Of a stretch of DNA of 64,000 bases, positions 53,159 through 61,684 are shown one piece after another. How positions within the stretch are numbered: position 1 is the stretch's first letter; every line of letters starts with the position of its first letter. This DNA comes from Candidatus Binatia bacterium (lineage in GTDB: Bacteria > Desulfobacterota > Binatia > UBA12015): NCBI GenBank assembly GCA_029248525.1, contig JAQWJE010000008.1, positions 62,001 through 126,000 on the forward strand, written 5' to 3'. The notes beneath the pieces are model-generated. The model ran no database searches. It saw nothing but the letters and a program-made list of their open reading frames with translations, and had not been told where the DNA came from. The translations under genes were made by a program, and so were the position numbers.

Positions 53159-56127
53159 GTGCTCCGCGGGCATGGCCCCAGACCATCCTTGTCGGAGCCG
53201 TATCGGCCCTGCTTTTCGGGTCCTTCGTGGGCTATGGGTTCAACCTCGAGGACGAGGGGAATATTCTCTATCAGATCTTGCGAACCTTTCGCGGGGACCG
53301 ACCGTATCTGGACTTTCATACCGGCTATACGCCGGCTGTTTTCTACCTGAACGCCTGGCTTTTCGAGTGGTTCGGCGTGTCGGTGGTGCCCCTGCGAGCC
53401 GTTCTGGTCGGGGTAAATGCGGCCTCCGTCGTGCTGATCTTTCGGCTCGCCTTGCGCTTTGCCCCTCCTCTGGAGTCGGCGGCCGCGGCACTGGTCTATG
53501 CGATCTATTTACCGTTTTTTGCCGGCCAGTTTGCGTCCTTCAATATCCCCTATCCAGCTTGGTATGCGGTGCTGGCATGGCTTGCCACGCAATTGGCGAT
53601 GATGAAAGCGGTCGAGCGTGGCTCCCGTCTCTGGTTGGGAATCGCTGGCCTCGGTGCCGGCCTGGCCTTCTCCTTCAAGCCCAATACCGGGATTCTGGCG
53701 CTGGGGGCCGTTGTGCTCTGCCAACTTCTGATGACAGCGCCGATCCGCGGCCGGGTCGGAGCCCTGCTCGAAGGGTTCTTGTTGGTGGTTGCCTTCGGTG
53801 CGATCTTTGCTGTTTTGACCTTTGACGTTTTCACCGAACAATTTTTTCTGCTGGGGTTTCCTCTCCTTCTCGTGATTGGTGGCGGGTTCTGGTTACGGCT
53901 CGGCGTACGCCGGAATTTCCCCTCACTTGCGCGCCGTTCTCTCGGGGCCGGGTTTGCCGATGTGGGCGTGATCCTCGGCGGATTTCTCCTGATCACGATG
54001 CTCTGGCTTTCCTATTTCCTGCCTCGGCTGGGCATTGACAGATTTGCCGAGGAGATCCTGCTGCTCGGTGCCGGTGTCGAGCGGATCTATCTGATCTATT
54101 ACCCGGATATCAGTGCCTGGAGTGGCGCTCTGATGGCGGGTTTGGTGGCTCTCTGGGGACTAGTTTTCCTGATTGGTGCCGGCGTCTTGCGGCGTCGCGC
54201 GATCCTCGCACTGGGGAGTGTTCTGACGCTGGGCCTTTTGGGCGCTCTGGGGATCTTCGGTCTTGCTCCTGAGGGCCTTTTGCTCTCGATCGCCATGCAA
54301 CTAGAAAATCTGAGCTTCTTTCTGATTCCGGCGTTGCTCCTGGCGGGCACTCTGATGTGGCTGGTGCGGATGAGCCACCCTCTCGTCTGGTTTGCCGCGC
54401 AGGTCCGACCGAGTTTGGCGCGGGTGACGGTCGCTCTGGTGTTTGCCCTGATGCTCTTTCTGCAACTTTATCCGCGCATTGATTTCATGCATGTGGTTGT
54501 GGGGATGCCGTCTGCATTGGTGCTGGCGGCTGCCGCGCTCTGGCGCTTCGAGGTGTGGGCGGCTCGCTCGCTGGCGGTGACGGCGGATTGGCTTTCTCCC
54601 GCAAGAATTCGGTTGCTGGTATTGTTGCCGATAGCGCTCGGGCTTTTTGCGCGTGCAGCGCCTTTTGTCGATGCGCGGCTGGCCTTCGATCCATGGCCCG
54701 AGGGGCGTGAGGCCACGCTCCTGCGCCAGTCCGCGCTGCCTGTGGGAGTGGAAAAAGATCGCGACCACGATTTGCAGGAGCTTCAGGAAGTGGCCGCTTT
54801 CGTCGAGCGATGGACGGAACCACAAGAAGAGATTTTCGTTTTTCCTGCGTTGGCGATCGTACCCTTCGTCACCGATCGACGGACGCCCTTGCCGCATGAT
54901 TATTTCTTCCCCGGTCGCCCCTCGCACGCGGATGAGGCGGATATGGTCGCGGAACTGGAAGCGGATCCTCCGGCTCTGGTTGTCTCCCTGAATGATCGTC
55001 TCGGCTACTTCTCGGCGTCGCCTGCGTACTATTTTATTCTGCGGGACTATATCCAGCAGAACTACGAGATGGTTCGCCGCGTCGGCCGCTATGATATTCT
55101 CGCGCGCAAGGAGTTGCGGAAGGCGAACCCTGCATGGGCTCGTCCTGAAAGCGCCCCGGAGAAATCTCGCAGGTTTGCCGCCGGAGATTTCCATGAGGTT
55201 CTGGTCGAGACACAACGTATTGGTGCGAGTGGATCGTCTGCGGACCTCGCTCCCTGGGGGCATCGATTGGCCGATGTGGACCGAGGCGTCCGCGGTGCGA
55301 TCATCGCGGCTGCGCTGCAGGTAGCGCAACGCGACCCGGGTGGACTTGGCGCTGTCGCCGAAACGATCGCCAACGGTCGGCGCGAGCAGCTTTTGCTGAT
55401 TCGGGCCATGGGCGAGTACGCCGGGCCCGACGCCTTGCCTTATTTGCAGGATGTTTTTCTTTCCTCCTCGGGGCGCTTGCGATGGGAGTCGGCTCGCTCG
55501 ATCAATTACGTTCTCGCACGGAGGCTATCGGATCGGTTCCGTCTGGTAGGCGACCGCAAAGGGCCCCTGTGGGACCTGCCCGGTGACTTCCGTACGGAGG
55601 AGATGGTCGCGATGCTTGATGATTTTGTCGAACGGCAAAGAATCGGGGCCTTTGCGGCGATTGCCGCGGCCGAGGAGGGGCGCCCGGACCTGATTCCGGC
55701 CCTGGAGTATTTCGAAGATGAAGACGAAACGACTTGGTGGAGGATGATTTCCGCATATTCTCTGGTGAAAATGGGTGCGCCGGAGCATCTTGGAACCTTG
55801 TTTGATGCTCTGAATACGGGCACTTTGGCAGGACAATATGTGCCATCGCTCCTTCTGGACGAGGAGCTGGTGGACTCCGCACTGGTTGCCGACCAGATTC
55901 GTGAGGAGTTGCGCGAAGGCACAGAAGAAGAGAGGGAAACAGCAGCGTGGATGGCTGCCTATTTATCTCGCGCCGATCTGACGATGGAATTGGAAGCGGC
56001 TTCGGCCGATAGCAGCGCTGCTGTCCAGCGCGCGGCACGTTGGGCGCTGGAGAAAAGAAGGTCAAGAGAGCAGGGTGTCGAGACAGGCCGTGGGGAAACG
56101 AATTTGCGGCAAGGAGAGCGTTCGTGA
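53155..56127 (+). CDS. Polytopic GT-C-like membrane protein with C-terminal HEAT-like repeats
   Basis: 990 residues, GTG start in a 4-base overlap. Residues 1 to about 480 carry ~11 membrane helices. The motifs match the 46838 protein: DEG (33-35), DFHTGYTP (53-60), NIPYPAW, KPNTG (about 175). A soluble linker follows (EIFVFPALAIVPFVTDRRTPLPHDYFFPGRP, with PxxY/FVPGRP-like elements). The last ~300 residues are alpha-helical repeats of HEAT/EZ type (RLRWESARSINYVLA, RQRIGAFAAIAAAEEGRPDLIPALEYF, TAAWMAAYLSRADL). The same layout as the first protein but extended suggests a paralogue with a protein-binding tail. Substrate unknown. Confidence 0.72.
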   Translation: MSAPRAWPQTILVGAVSALLFGSFVGYGFNLEDEGNILYQILRTFRGDRPYLDFHTGYTPAVFYLNAWLFEWFGVSVVPLRAVLVGVNAASVVLIFRLALRFAPPLESAAAALVYAIYLPFFAGQFASFNIPYPAWYAVLAWLATQLAMMKAVERGSRLWLGIAGLGAGLAFSFKPNTGILALGAVVLCQLLMTAPIRGRVGALLEGFLLVVAFGAIFAVLTFDVFTEQFFLLGFPLLLVIGGGFWLRLGVRRNFPSLARRSLGAGFADVGVILGGFLLITMLWLSYFLPRLGIDRFAEEILLLGAGVERIYLIYYPDISAWSGALMAGLVALWGLVFLIGAGVLRRRAILALGSVLTLGLLGALGIFGLAPEGLLLSIAMQLENLSFFLIPALLLAGTLMWLVRMSHPLVWFAAQVRPSLARVTVALVFALMLFLQLYPRIDFMHVVVGMPSALVLAAAALWRFEVWAARSLAVTADWLSPARIRLLVLLPIALGLFARAAPFVDARLAFDPWPEGREATLLRQSALPVGVEKDRDHDLQELQEVAAFVERWTEPQEEIFVFPALAIVPFVTDRRTPLPHDYFFPGRPSHADEADMVAELEADPPALVVSLNDRLGYFSASPAYYFILRDYIQQNYEMVRRVGRYDILARKELRKANPAWARPESAPEKSRRFAAGDFHEVLVETQRIGASGSSADLAPWGHRLADVDRGVRGAIIAAALQVAQRDPGGLGAVAETIANGRREQLLLIRAMGEYAGPDALPYLQDVFLSSSGRLRWESARSINYVLARRLSDRFRLVGDRKGPLWDLPGDFRTEEMVAMLDDFVERQRIGAFAAIAAAEEGRPDLIPALEYFEDEDETTWWRMISAYSLVKMGAPEHLGTLFDALNTGTLAGQYVPSLLLDEELVDSALVADQIREELREGTEEERETAAWMAAYLSRADLTMELEAASADSSAAVQRAARWALEKRRSREQGVETGRGETNLRQGERS

Positions 56128-56975
56128 GCGAAGCGACGGAAAAAGCAGCTGAAGCTGCAAGGGCGGGTGGCCTGTCGGCTCCCGAGGGGTACACGGGAGA
56201 GCGCCTGGCTGCCGAGGATGTACGTTTCGCTCCGGATATGGCCCGTCATCTCGCGGCCTACCATCTGGTCGGTCCGCTGGTGGCAGGCAAGGAGATTCTC
56301 GAAGCGGGCTGCGGGGAAGGTTATGGCGCCGCCATGATGGCCCAGCATGCCGCCAAGGTGGTCGGTATCGACTATAACGCGGTGGCTCTGGACATCGCGC
56401 GCCAGAGACATTCCGGGCCGAATATCGAGTTTCGCGAGGTGAACCTTCTCGACCTCGCCCAGCGGGACCCGGGGCGCTTTGACGCGGTGACCAATTTTCA
56501 GGTGCTCGAGCATCTGGACGACCCAGCACCCTTTCTGGAGGCGGCAGCCGCTTGCCTCAAGCCTGGTGGGTGCCTGATCCTGACGACGCCCAATCGGCTC
56601 GCCAGCGTCTCGGAGAACCCGTATCACGTGCACGAGTATCTGGCCGACGAACTCGGCGAGACCTTGGCCCCGTTTTTCGATACGGTCTCGGTCAAGGGTA
56701 TCGTGGGCAGCGAGCGCGTGTACGCCTTCGAAAGAGCGCGTGGAGCTCAGGCGCAGCGTATTCTTCGGCTTGACCCTCTCGGGCTGCGCAACTTGCTTCC
56801 GGAGAGTCTGGTGAAGTTTCTATTTGCGCGCCTGGCACTTCTCGTGCGGTCGCGTGTAGCAGCGAGCGACGCCGATCTTGTTGATTTGCAGGCTTCCGAA
56901 TTCGAGATCGGTGAGACAGAGCCGCCGCAATGGATTGATCTCCTGGCGATTGCCTATCGGAAGGTCGAACCCTGA
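56124..56975 (+). CDS. Class I SAM methyltransferase
   Basis: 283 residues from GTG 56124 (4-base overlap). EILEAGCGEGYGAAMMA is the SAM loop, VVGIDYNAVALDIAR is motif II, and NFQVLEHLDDPAPFLEAAAACLKPGGCLILTTPN are motifs IV and V of the methyltransf_11 fold. The YHVHEYLADEL segment is typical of sugar or small-molecule methyltransferases in glycan loci. It is translationally coupled to the HEAT protein. The acceptor is presumably a sugar of the polymer, but this is context only. Confidence 0.88.
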   Translation: MSEATEKAAEAARAGGLSAPEGYTGERLAAEDVRFAPDMARHLAAYHLVGPLVAGKEILEAGCGEGYGAAMMAQHAAKVVGIDYNAVALDIARQRHSGPNIEFREVNLLDLAQRDPGRFDAVTNFQVLEHLDDPAPFLEAAAACLKPGGCLILTTPNRLASVSENPYHVHEYLADELGETLAPFFDTVSVKGIVGSERVYAFERARGAQAQRILRLDPLGLRNLLPESLVKFLFARLALLVRSRVAASDADLVDLQASEFEIGETEPPQWIDLLAIAYRKVEP

Positions 56976-57025
56976 AGGTGATTGGCTATGATGCCGCATT
57001 CGAAACCAAACCTTGAGATCGAATT

Positions 57026-58492
57026 ATGAATGAAGCAATGACTCTCAGCGTGATCATCCCCGTGTATGATGAGCACGCAACGATTCTTGAATTATTGCGT
57101 CGTGTGGCCCACCACCCTGAAGTCTACGAGATGGTAATCGTCGACGATTGCTCTGGCGACGGCACAGCGGAACTGCTGCGTCAGCAGGACTCCGAAAACT
57201 GGCCGGCGCTGCAGGTCGATGCCCCACGCGACCTGCCGCGGATTGTCTTCCTGCAGCACGAAATCAATCAGGGGAAGGGTTCTTCCCTTCGAACCGGTTT
57301 TGCCGCCGCTACCGGAGATATTTTCCTGACGCAGGACGCCGACCTCGAGTACGACCCGCAAGACTACGAGAAATTGCTCCTACCGCTCTACGATGGGCGC
57401 GCGGATGCCGTCTACGGGTCCAGATTTGCCGGGTATCCCCGGCGGGTGCATATGTTCTGGCATACGGTCGGAAATCGGTTGCTGACCTTGCTGTCCAATA
57501 TGCTTTGCAACCTGAACCTGACCGATATGGAAACCGGCTACAAGGCGATGCGCCGGGAGCTCGTTGAGAATATGGTTCTGCGGTCTCGCCGTTTCGGGAT
57601 CGAGCCCGAAATTACCGCCAAGCTCGCTCGTTTGCGGGCGCGGATTTACGAAGTGCCCATTTCCTATAGCGGACGATCCTATTCGGAGGGCAAGAAGATC
57701 GGTTGGAAGGACGCGGTTTCCGCAGTCTATACGATGTTTCGCTGCGCCCTGGTGGACGACCGAGAGGCTTCCGATCCGCTTCATGCCACTCTTCGTCGAA
57801 TGGCGGTTCTGGATCGTTATAATGCCTTCTTGTTTGAGTTGATCGCGCCCTATGTGGGGCAGCGAGTTCTGGAAGTGGGTGCCGGAACGGGAACGATTAC
57901 CCAATTTTTGCGCGGGCGAGATCGGGTCTGTGCCACCGAGTTCGATAGTCAGTACCTGCAACTGCTGGAGCGTCGCTTCGAACACGACCCGCAGATCCGT
58001 GCCCGTATGTTCGACCTGGACAAGCCGGTGCCGACGGACGTGGCTGCGGAGCGTTATGATACGGTAATCTGCCTGAATGTTCTCGAACACATCGAGGACG
58101 ACGGGGCCGCCTTGCGGCGAATGTGCGAAGTCCTCGAGGACGATGGTCGTCTGGTGCTGCTGGTGCCCGCCCACCAGTTTCTCTTCGGGGCGATGGATTC
58201 GGCGATCGGACACTTCCGCCGCTACGCGCGTCCGTCATTGCGGGCCTTGCTCGAGCGGGAAGGCTTTTCTCTGGAAAACGATTTCATGCTCAATGCCTTG
58301 TCCACCCCGGGATGGTTCCTGAACGGAAGAATTTTACGTCGTACCTCGGTTCCCGGAATGCAGGCTCGTTTGGCCAACCGTCTGGTGCCCCTCTTTCGAC
58401 TGGAGCGCAAGCTCAATTTGCCCATCGGCCTTTCGGTCGTAGCGATTGCCCGACGTCGCGATCCCGCGGTGCCTGTCGGTTCCGCTGCCTGA
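57026..58492 (+). CDS. Bifunctional GT2 glycosyltransferase-SAM methyltransferase
   Basis: 488 residues in one frame. The GT2 half (1 to about 250) has LSVIIPVYDEHATILELL, VIVDDCSGDGT, NQGKGSSLRTGF, QDADLEYDP (DAD 104-106) and NLNLTDMETGYKAMRRE. The methyltransferase half starts near residue 265, with VLEVGAGTGTITQFL (about 281), then NVLEHIEDDGAALRRM and LVLLVPAHQFLFGAMDSAIGHFRRYA. Such fusions pair polyprenyl-sugar transfer with methylation. The first gene of the window is a second fusion of the same two activities with a different methyltransferase type. Confidence 0.92.
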   Translation: MNEAMTLSVIIPVYDEHATILELLRRVAHHPEVYEMVIVDDCSGDGTAELLRQQDSENWPALQVDAPRDLPRIVFLQHEINQGKGSSLRTGFAAATGDIFLTQDADLEYDPQDYEKLLLPLYDGRADAVYGSRFAGYPRRVHMFWHTVGNRLLTLLSNMLCNLNLTDMETGYKAMRRELVENMVLRSRRFGIEPEITAKLARLRARIYEVPISYSGRSYSEGKKIGWKDAVSAVYTMFRCALVDDREASDPLHATLRRMAVLDRYNAFLFELIAPYVGQRVLEVGAGTGTITQFLRGRDRVCATEFDSQYLQLLERRFEHDPQIRARMFDLDKPVPTDVAAERYDTVICLNVLEHIEDDGAALRRMCEVLEDDGRLVLLVPAHQFLFGAMDSAIGHFRRYARPSLRALLEREGFSLENDFMLNALSTPGWFLNGRILRRTSVPGMQARLANRLVPLFRLERKLNLPIGLSVVAIARRRDPAVPVGSAA

Positions 58493-58581
58493 CCCCCCCC
58501 ATTCTTGAATTTGCTTTGGCCCCGCGCCTCCGGGAAGCCTGAGCGCTCGACCTGCCGGAGTTGTCCAGATAGACACCCTGC

Positions 58582-59493
58582 ATGGGATTGCAGGGAGGTG
58601 GATTTGTTGCTCAGGCTGCAGCGCTGTGTCGCGCCTGCGATGGGTCGACCGATCCCCGGTTTCAAAAGCGAGGCTTCTCTTTTGTGACATGCAGGGAATG
58701 CGGCGTGATCTCGGTTGCGGACCCGCTGCCGGACACTGTGGACTATGATGCCAGTTATTTTTCCGAGTCCTCCGTCAACGGCTATGCCGCTTACGTCGCG
58801 GATCGCGACCTGATCGAGGCAAACTTCGCCGCCCGTCTTGTCTGGCTGCAATCCTTCACGGCAGGGGGGCGCCTTCTGGATGTGGGGGCCGCCTACGGTT
58901 TTTTTGTTCACCTCGCGGCACGGGCCGGCTTCGCCGCACAGGGTCTGGAGCCAGCTGCAGACTGCGCCGCATTCGCGCGTCGGGAGCTCGGCGCCGAACT
59001 GCAGACAGGTCGGATCGAGTCGGTCGATTTGCCGGACGAAAGTTTCGATGTTGTCACGATGTTCGATGTCCTTGAGCATTTTGAAAACCCGAGGGTCGCC
59101 CTGCAGCAGGCCGCGCGTTTGTTGCGACCGGGTGGTCTGCTCGTCGTGGAGACTGGTGATACCGAGGCGTTGCTGGCTCGACTGGCACAACAACGTTGGT
59201 ACTTCTTCGATCCTCCACAGCATCTGGTTTTTTTCTCGCAGGCGAATCTTGCACAGCTGGCAAGGAGTGTCGGCTTTGGTGATGCGCTTGGGGTGGGCCA
59301 TATCGGCCGTCAGGTCTCCTTGCGGAATTTCTCCTTCCAGTTGAGTCGAGCTCTCGGAGGGCGGCGTGGTGCCTTGCTGCGCCGATTCGGGGAATCAACA
59401 TGGGGGCAGTCACGCTTTCGTGTCCCTGATCGAGGCAATGCGTTTATCATGGCCTTTCGACGAGAACCCCGGCCGGAGTCGAGCCTGCGATGA
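58582..59493 (+). CDS. SAM methyltransferase with N-terminal double-CxxC zinc ribbon
   Basis: 303 residues. Residues ~16-45 have CRAC...CREC, a zinc-ribbon-like pair, followed by the methyltransferase: LLDVGAAYGFFVHLAARAGF, VTMFDVLEHFENPRVAL and LRPGGLLVVETGDTEALLARL. HLVFFSQANLAQLARSVGF resembles the KFPEHVVLFQPGTL segment of the fusion at the left edge. The zinc ribbon plus methyltransferase pair is used on TDP-sugars in natural-product pathways. An 89-base gap with eight C's precedes it. Its stop overlaps the next gene (ATGA). Confidence 0.87.
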   Translation: MGLQGGGFVAQAAALCRACDGSTDPRFQKRGFSFVTCRECGVISVADPLPDTVDYDASYFSESSVNGYAAYVADRDLIEANFAARLVWLQSFTAGGRLLDVGAAYGFFVHLAARAGFAAQGLEPAADCAAFARRELGAELQTGRIESVDLPDESFDVVTMFDVLEHFENPRVALQQAARLLRPGGLLVVETGDTEALLARLAQQRWYFFDPPQHLVFFSQANLAQLARSVGFGDALGVGHIGRQVSLRNFSFQLSRALGGRRGALLRRFGESTWGQSRFRVPDRGNAFIMAFRREPRPESSLR

Positions 59494-61457
59494 TTCCGGT
59501 GTTTCTCGGAGCTTTGGCGGGTCTTTGTGCGGCGTCCTGGGTTGGCATGCTTCTGATGGAGTGGGAGCGGTGGGCTGCCGCCCCGATGCTGGTGGCTGGT
59601 CTTGGGGTTTTTCTGGGCACGTTGTGGCAAACCAGGGCGAAATTCGCCTCAGGGCAGTCGGCGGCTCCGATTTTGGCGCTGCTCGCGAGTCTGACGTTCC
59701 TGCCGGGTATCGATACAGCGTTGATTTCTCAGGATGGGAGTCTTTATCAGGCTGCGGGACGCCACCTGGCTCGCGAGGGAACGATCCGCGTGACCGATCC
59801 CCGATTGGCAGGAATGGACGCGGTCGAGCGTTCGGCCCTTTTCTCGATTGGCAGTTTTTCCACGTTTCGAGTTTCATTTTCTCGTCTGCCGGGAGGCCTG
59901 GTCGTTCCCGATGAGAGGGCTGTCTCGGCAGTCCCGAGTTTTTCTCACCTGCTGATCGTCTGGATCGCGTTTGCCGATTGGTGTGGCGGGTTGTCCGCGA
60001 TTCTGATGCTGGGTCCACTACTTGCCTTTCTGGCGCTGTGGGCCATCGGACTTCTGGCGCAGGATCAGGCGGGATGGCTCGGGGCCGCGGCAGCGATGGC
60101 CTTGCTGGCGTCGTGGATGCCGCAAAATTTCTTTGCGCGTTTCCTGATGCCTGAAATTCTGACGCAGGCCCTCGTTTGGGGTGCTGTTTTCGTTGCCCGA
60201 TTGGCAAATCGGGAGCGAGGAGCGCCTGGGGGTTGGCTCCTCGCGATCCTTTGCGGGCTGTCGCTCGGCGTTGCGGCCATGGCTCGGCTTGAGCAGATTT
60301 TCATCTTCATTCCAGCCTTGTTCCTGTGTCGGGCGATCCTGCCGACGCGGATGCGGATTTTGCCACCACTGGCATGGATCATCTTCGGGCTGGGGGTCGC
60401 GCAAGCTCTTGCCGATTTGATGCTGCTGCCGACCGATTATACGAACCGGATTCTGAAGGTTCTGGCCCTCGCTTACTCGGTGCCGATACGTGCGGTCTTC
60501 TATCTTGTCGATAACGACGGCTATGTGGCTATTCCGATCTTGCGTTACGGGTTGCCGACGCTGTTCGCACTTGGCTTTATGGCTCTGGGCTTCATGACCT
60601 TGCGTCTTGAGAAAAAACGCAAAGGGCTGGGCGTTCGATCCATGTCTGCCTTGATCGGCGTCAGCTGGCTGCTGCTGATTTTTCTGGCGCCGGGGCAAAA
60701 TGAATTCCCGGTCCTCTCTGCTCTGGGCTGGTACCTTCCGGGTATTCTCTGGATTCCATTTCTGATGGGGGCGCCCGGGTTTCTCGCTTTCGGTGGACTG
60801 GAGGTGGCTTTGCTCCTGCAGTCGCTGGACCAGGTGTTCTTCGGTCGCGTTTCGGTGGAGCAGATCTGGGCGTCGCGGCGTTTGGTCACGACGGTTTTGC
60901 CTCTGCTGGCCCTGATGGCGGCGAGCGCCCTGGCTTTGCGGAGTCGGCGGGCAGCGCGTGTTGCGGGGGCATTCATCCTTGTGGGTGTCGTGGTTGCCCT
61001 CCCCATGCTTGAACCGCTGGCCGGTCGGCCTCTGCAAAGAGGGGCGAGCGGTCTGGCTGCCGAGATCGCGTCTGCGGTTCCCGCAGACGCTCTGCTGCTG
61101 GTCGCACGGCCGCTGGATTGGACGCACCTCGCTGCAGCCGTCTGGCTGGGTGAAGGCGGACCAGCGACGTTGGTCGTCCGCGAAGAGGAGGTCAAGGAGC
61201 ACCCGCCCGCGCTGCGAAAACTTCTGCTGCGCGAAAAACAAGTGTACTACCTGCGAGGAGATTTCGCTTCGGAGGGGCCTGCCCCGGTCACGATGGCCGA
61301 GGCGGAGCTACTCCGGGATTGGAGTTTGGTTCCGGTCCGCGAATGGAAACCTCGGATGCGGCGCTTGCAGCCCGAGAACGACGCACCCCCCTCGCGGATC
61401 CAGGAGCTGCGCGGTCACGTGCAACTCTTCCGGTTGGAATCGTCGAGCTCTCCTTGA
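59490..61457 (+). CDS. Large polytopic membrane protein, GT-C-like
   Basis: 655 residues with about 12 transmembrane helices and a soluble C-terminus. A SQDGSLYQAAGRHLAREG segment after the second helix resembles the acidic first-loop motif of GT-C sugar transferases, and FARFLMPEILTQALVW and LLILAPGQNE-like LLLIFLAPGQNEFP are further loops. It is unlike the DEG/TGYTP pair at 46838 and 53155. It ends the forward transcription unit; the 227 bases that follow have no gene. Confidence 0.7.
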   Translation: MIPVFLGALAGLCAASWVGMLLMEWERWAAAPMLVAGLGVFLGTLWQTRAKFASGQSAAPILALLASLTFLPGIDTALISQDGSLYQAAGRHLAREGTIRVTDPRLAGMDAVERSALFSIGSFSTFRVSFSRLPGGLVVPDERAVSAVPSFSHLLIVWIAFADWCGGLSAILMLGPLLAFLALWAIGLLAQDQAGWLGAAAAMALLASWMPQNFFARFLMPEILTQALVWGAVFVARLANRERGAPGGWLLAILCGLSLGVAAMARLEQIFIFIPALFLCRAILPTRMRILPPLAWIIFGLGVAQALADLMLLPTDYTNRILKVLALAYSVPIRAVFYLVDNDGYVAIPILRYGLPTLFALGFMALGFMTLRLEKKRKGLGVRSMSALIGVSWLLLIFLAPGQNEFPVLSALGWYLPGILWIPFLMGAPGFLAFGGLEVALLLQSLDQVFFGRVSVEQIWASRRLVTTVLPLLALMAASALALRSRRAARVAGAFILVGVVVALPMLEPLAGRPLQRGASGLAAEIASAVPADALLLVARPLDWTHLAAAVWLGEGGPATLVVREEEVKEHPPALRKLLLREKQVYYLRGDFASEGPAPVTMAEAELLRDWSLVPVREWKPRMRRLQPENDAPPSRIQELRGHVQLFRLESSSSP

Positions 61458-61684
61458 GATCTCTTTGTCGGGCGTTTCCCTCGTCACTGGATCTGATGAT
61501 GTCGGGATGATCGCCCGAGCCGCGCCGAGATCAGAGCGGCTCTGAAGCCCGAGCGATGCGAAACACTCAATGGTGCCGCACTCGGCTCCTGGAAGCCTCG
61601 GAGGTTCGTCCTCCCTGAGAACGATGCAGCGTGAGATGCATCGAGTCGAAACGGGCAGAGAGGTTCCCGGCAGGATTATTCCGG

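Noticed and set aside
61458-61684. Gene or RNA in the gap after the GT-C-like protein
   Set aside because: No frame or strong hairpin supports one; it is the intergenic space between convergent genes.
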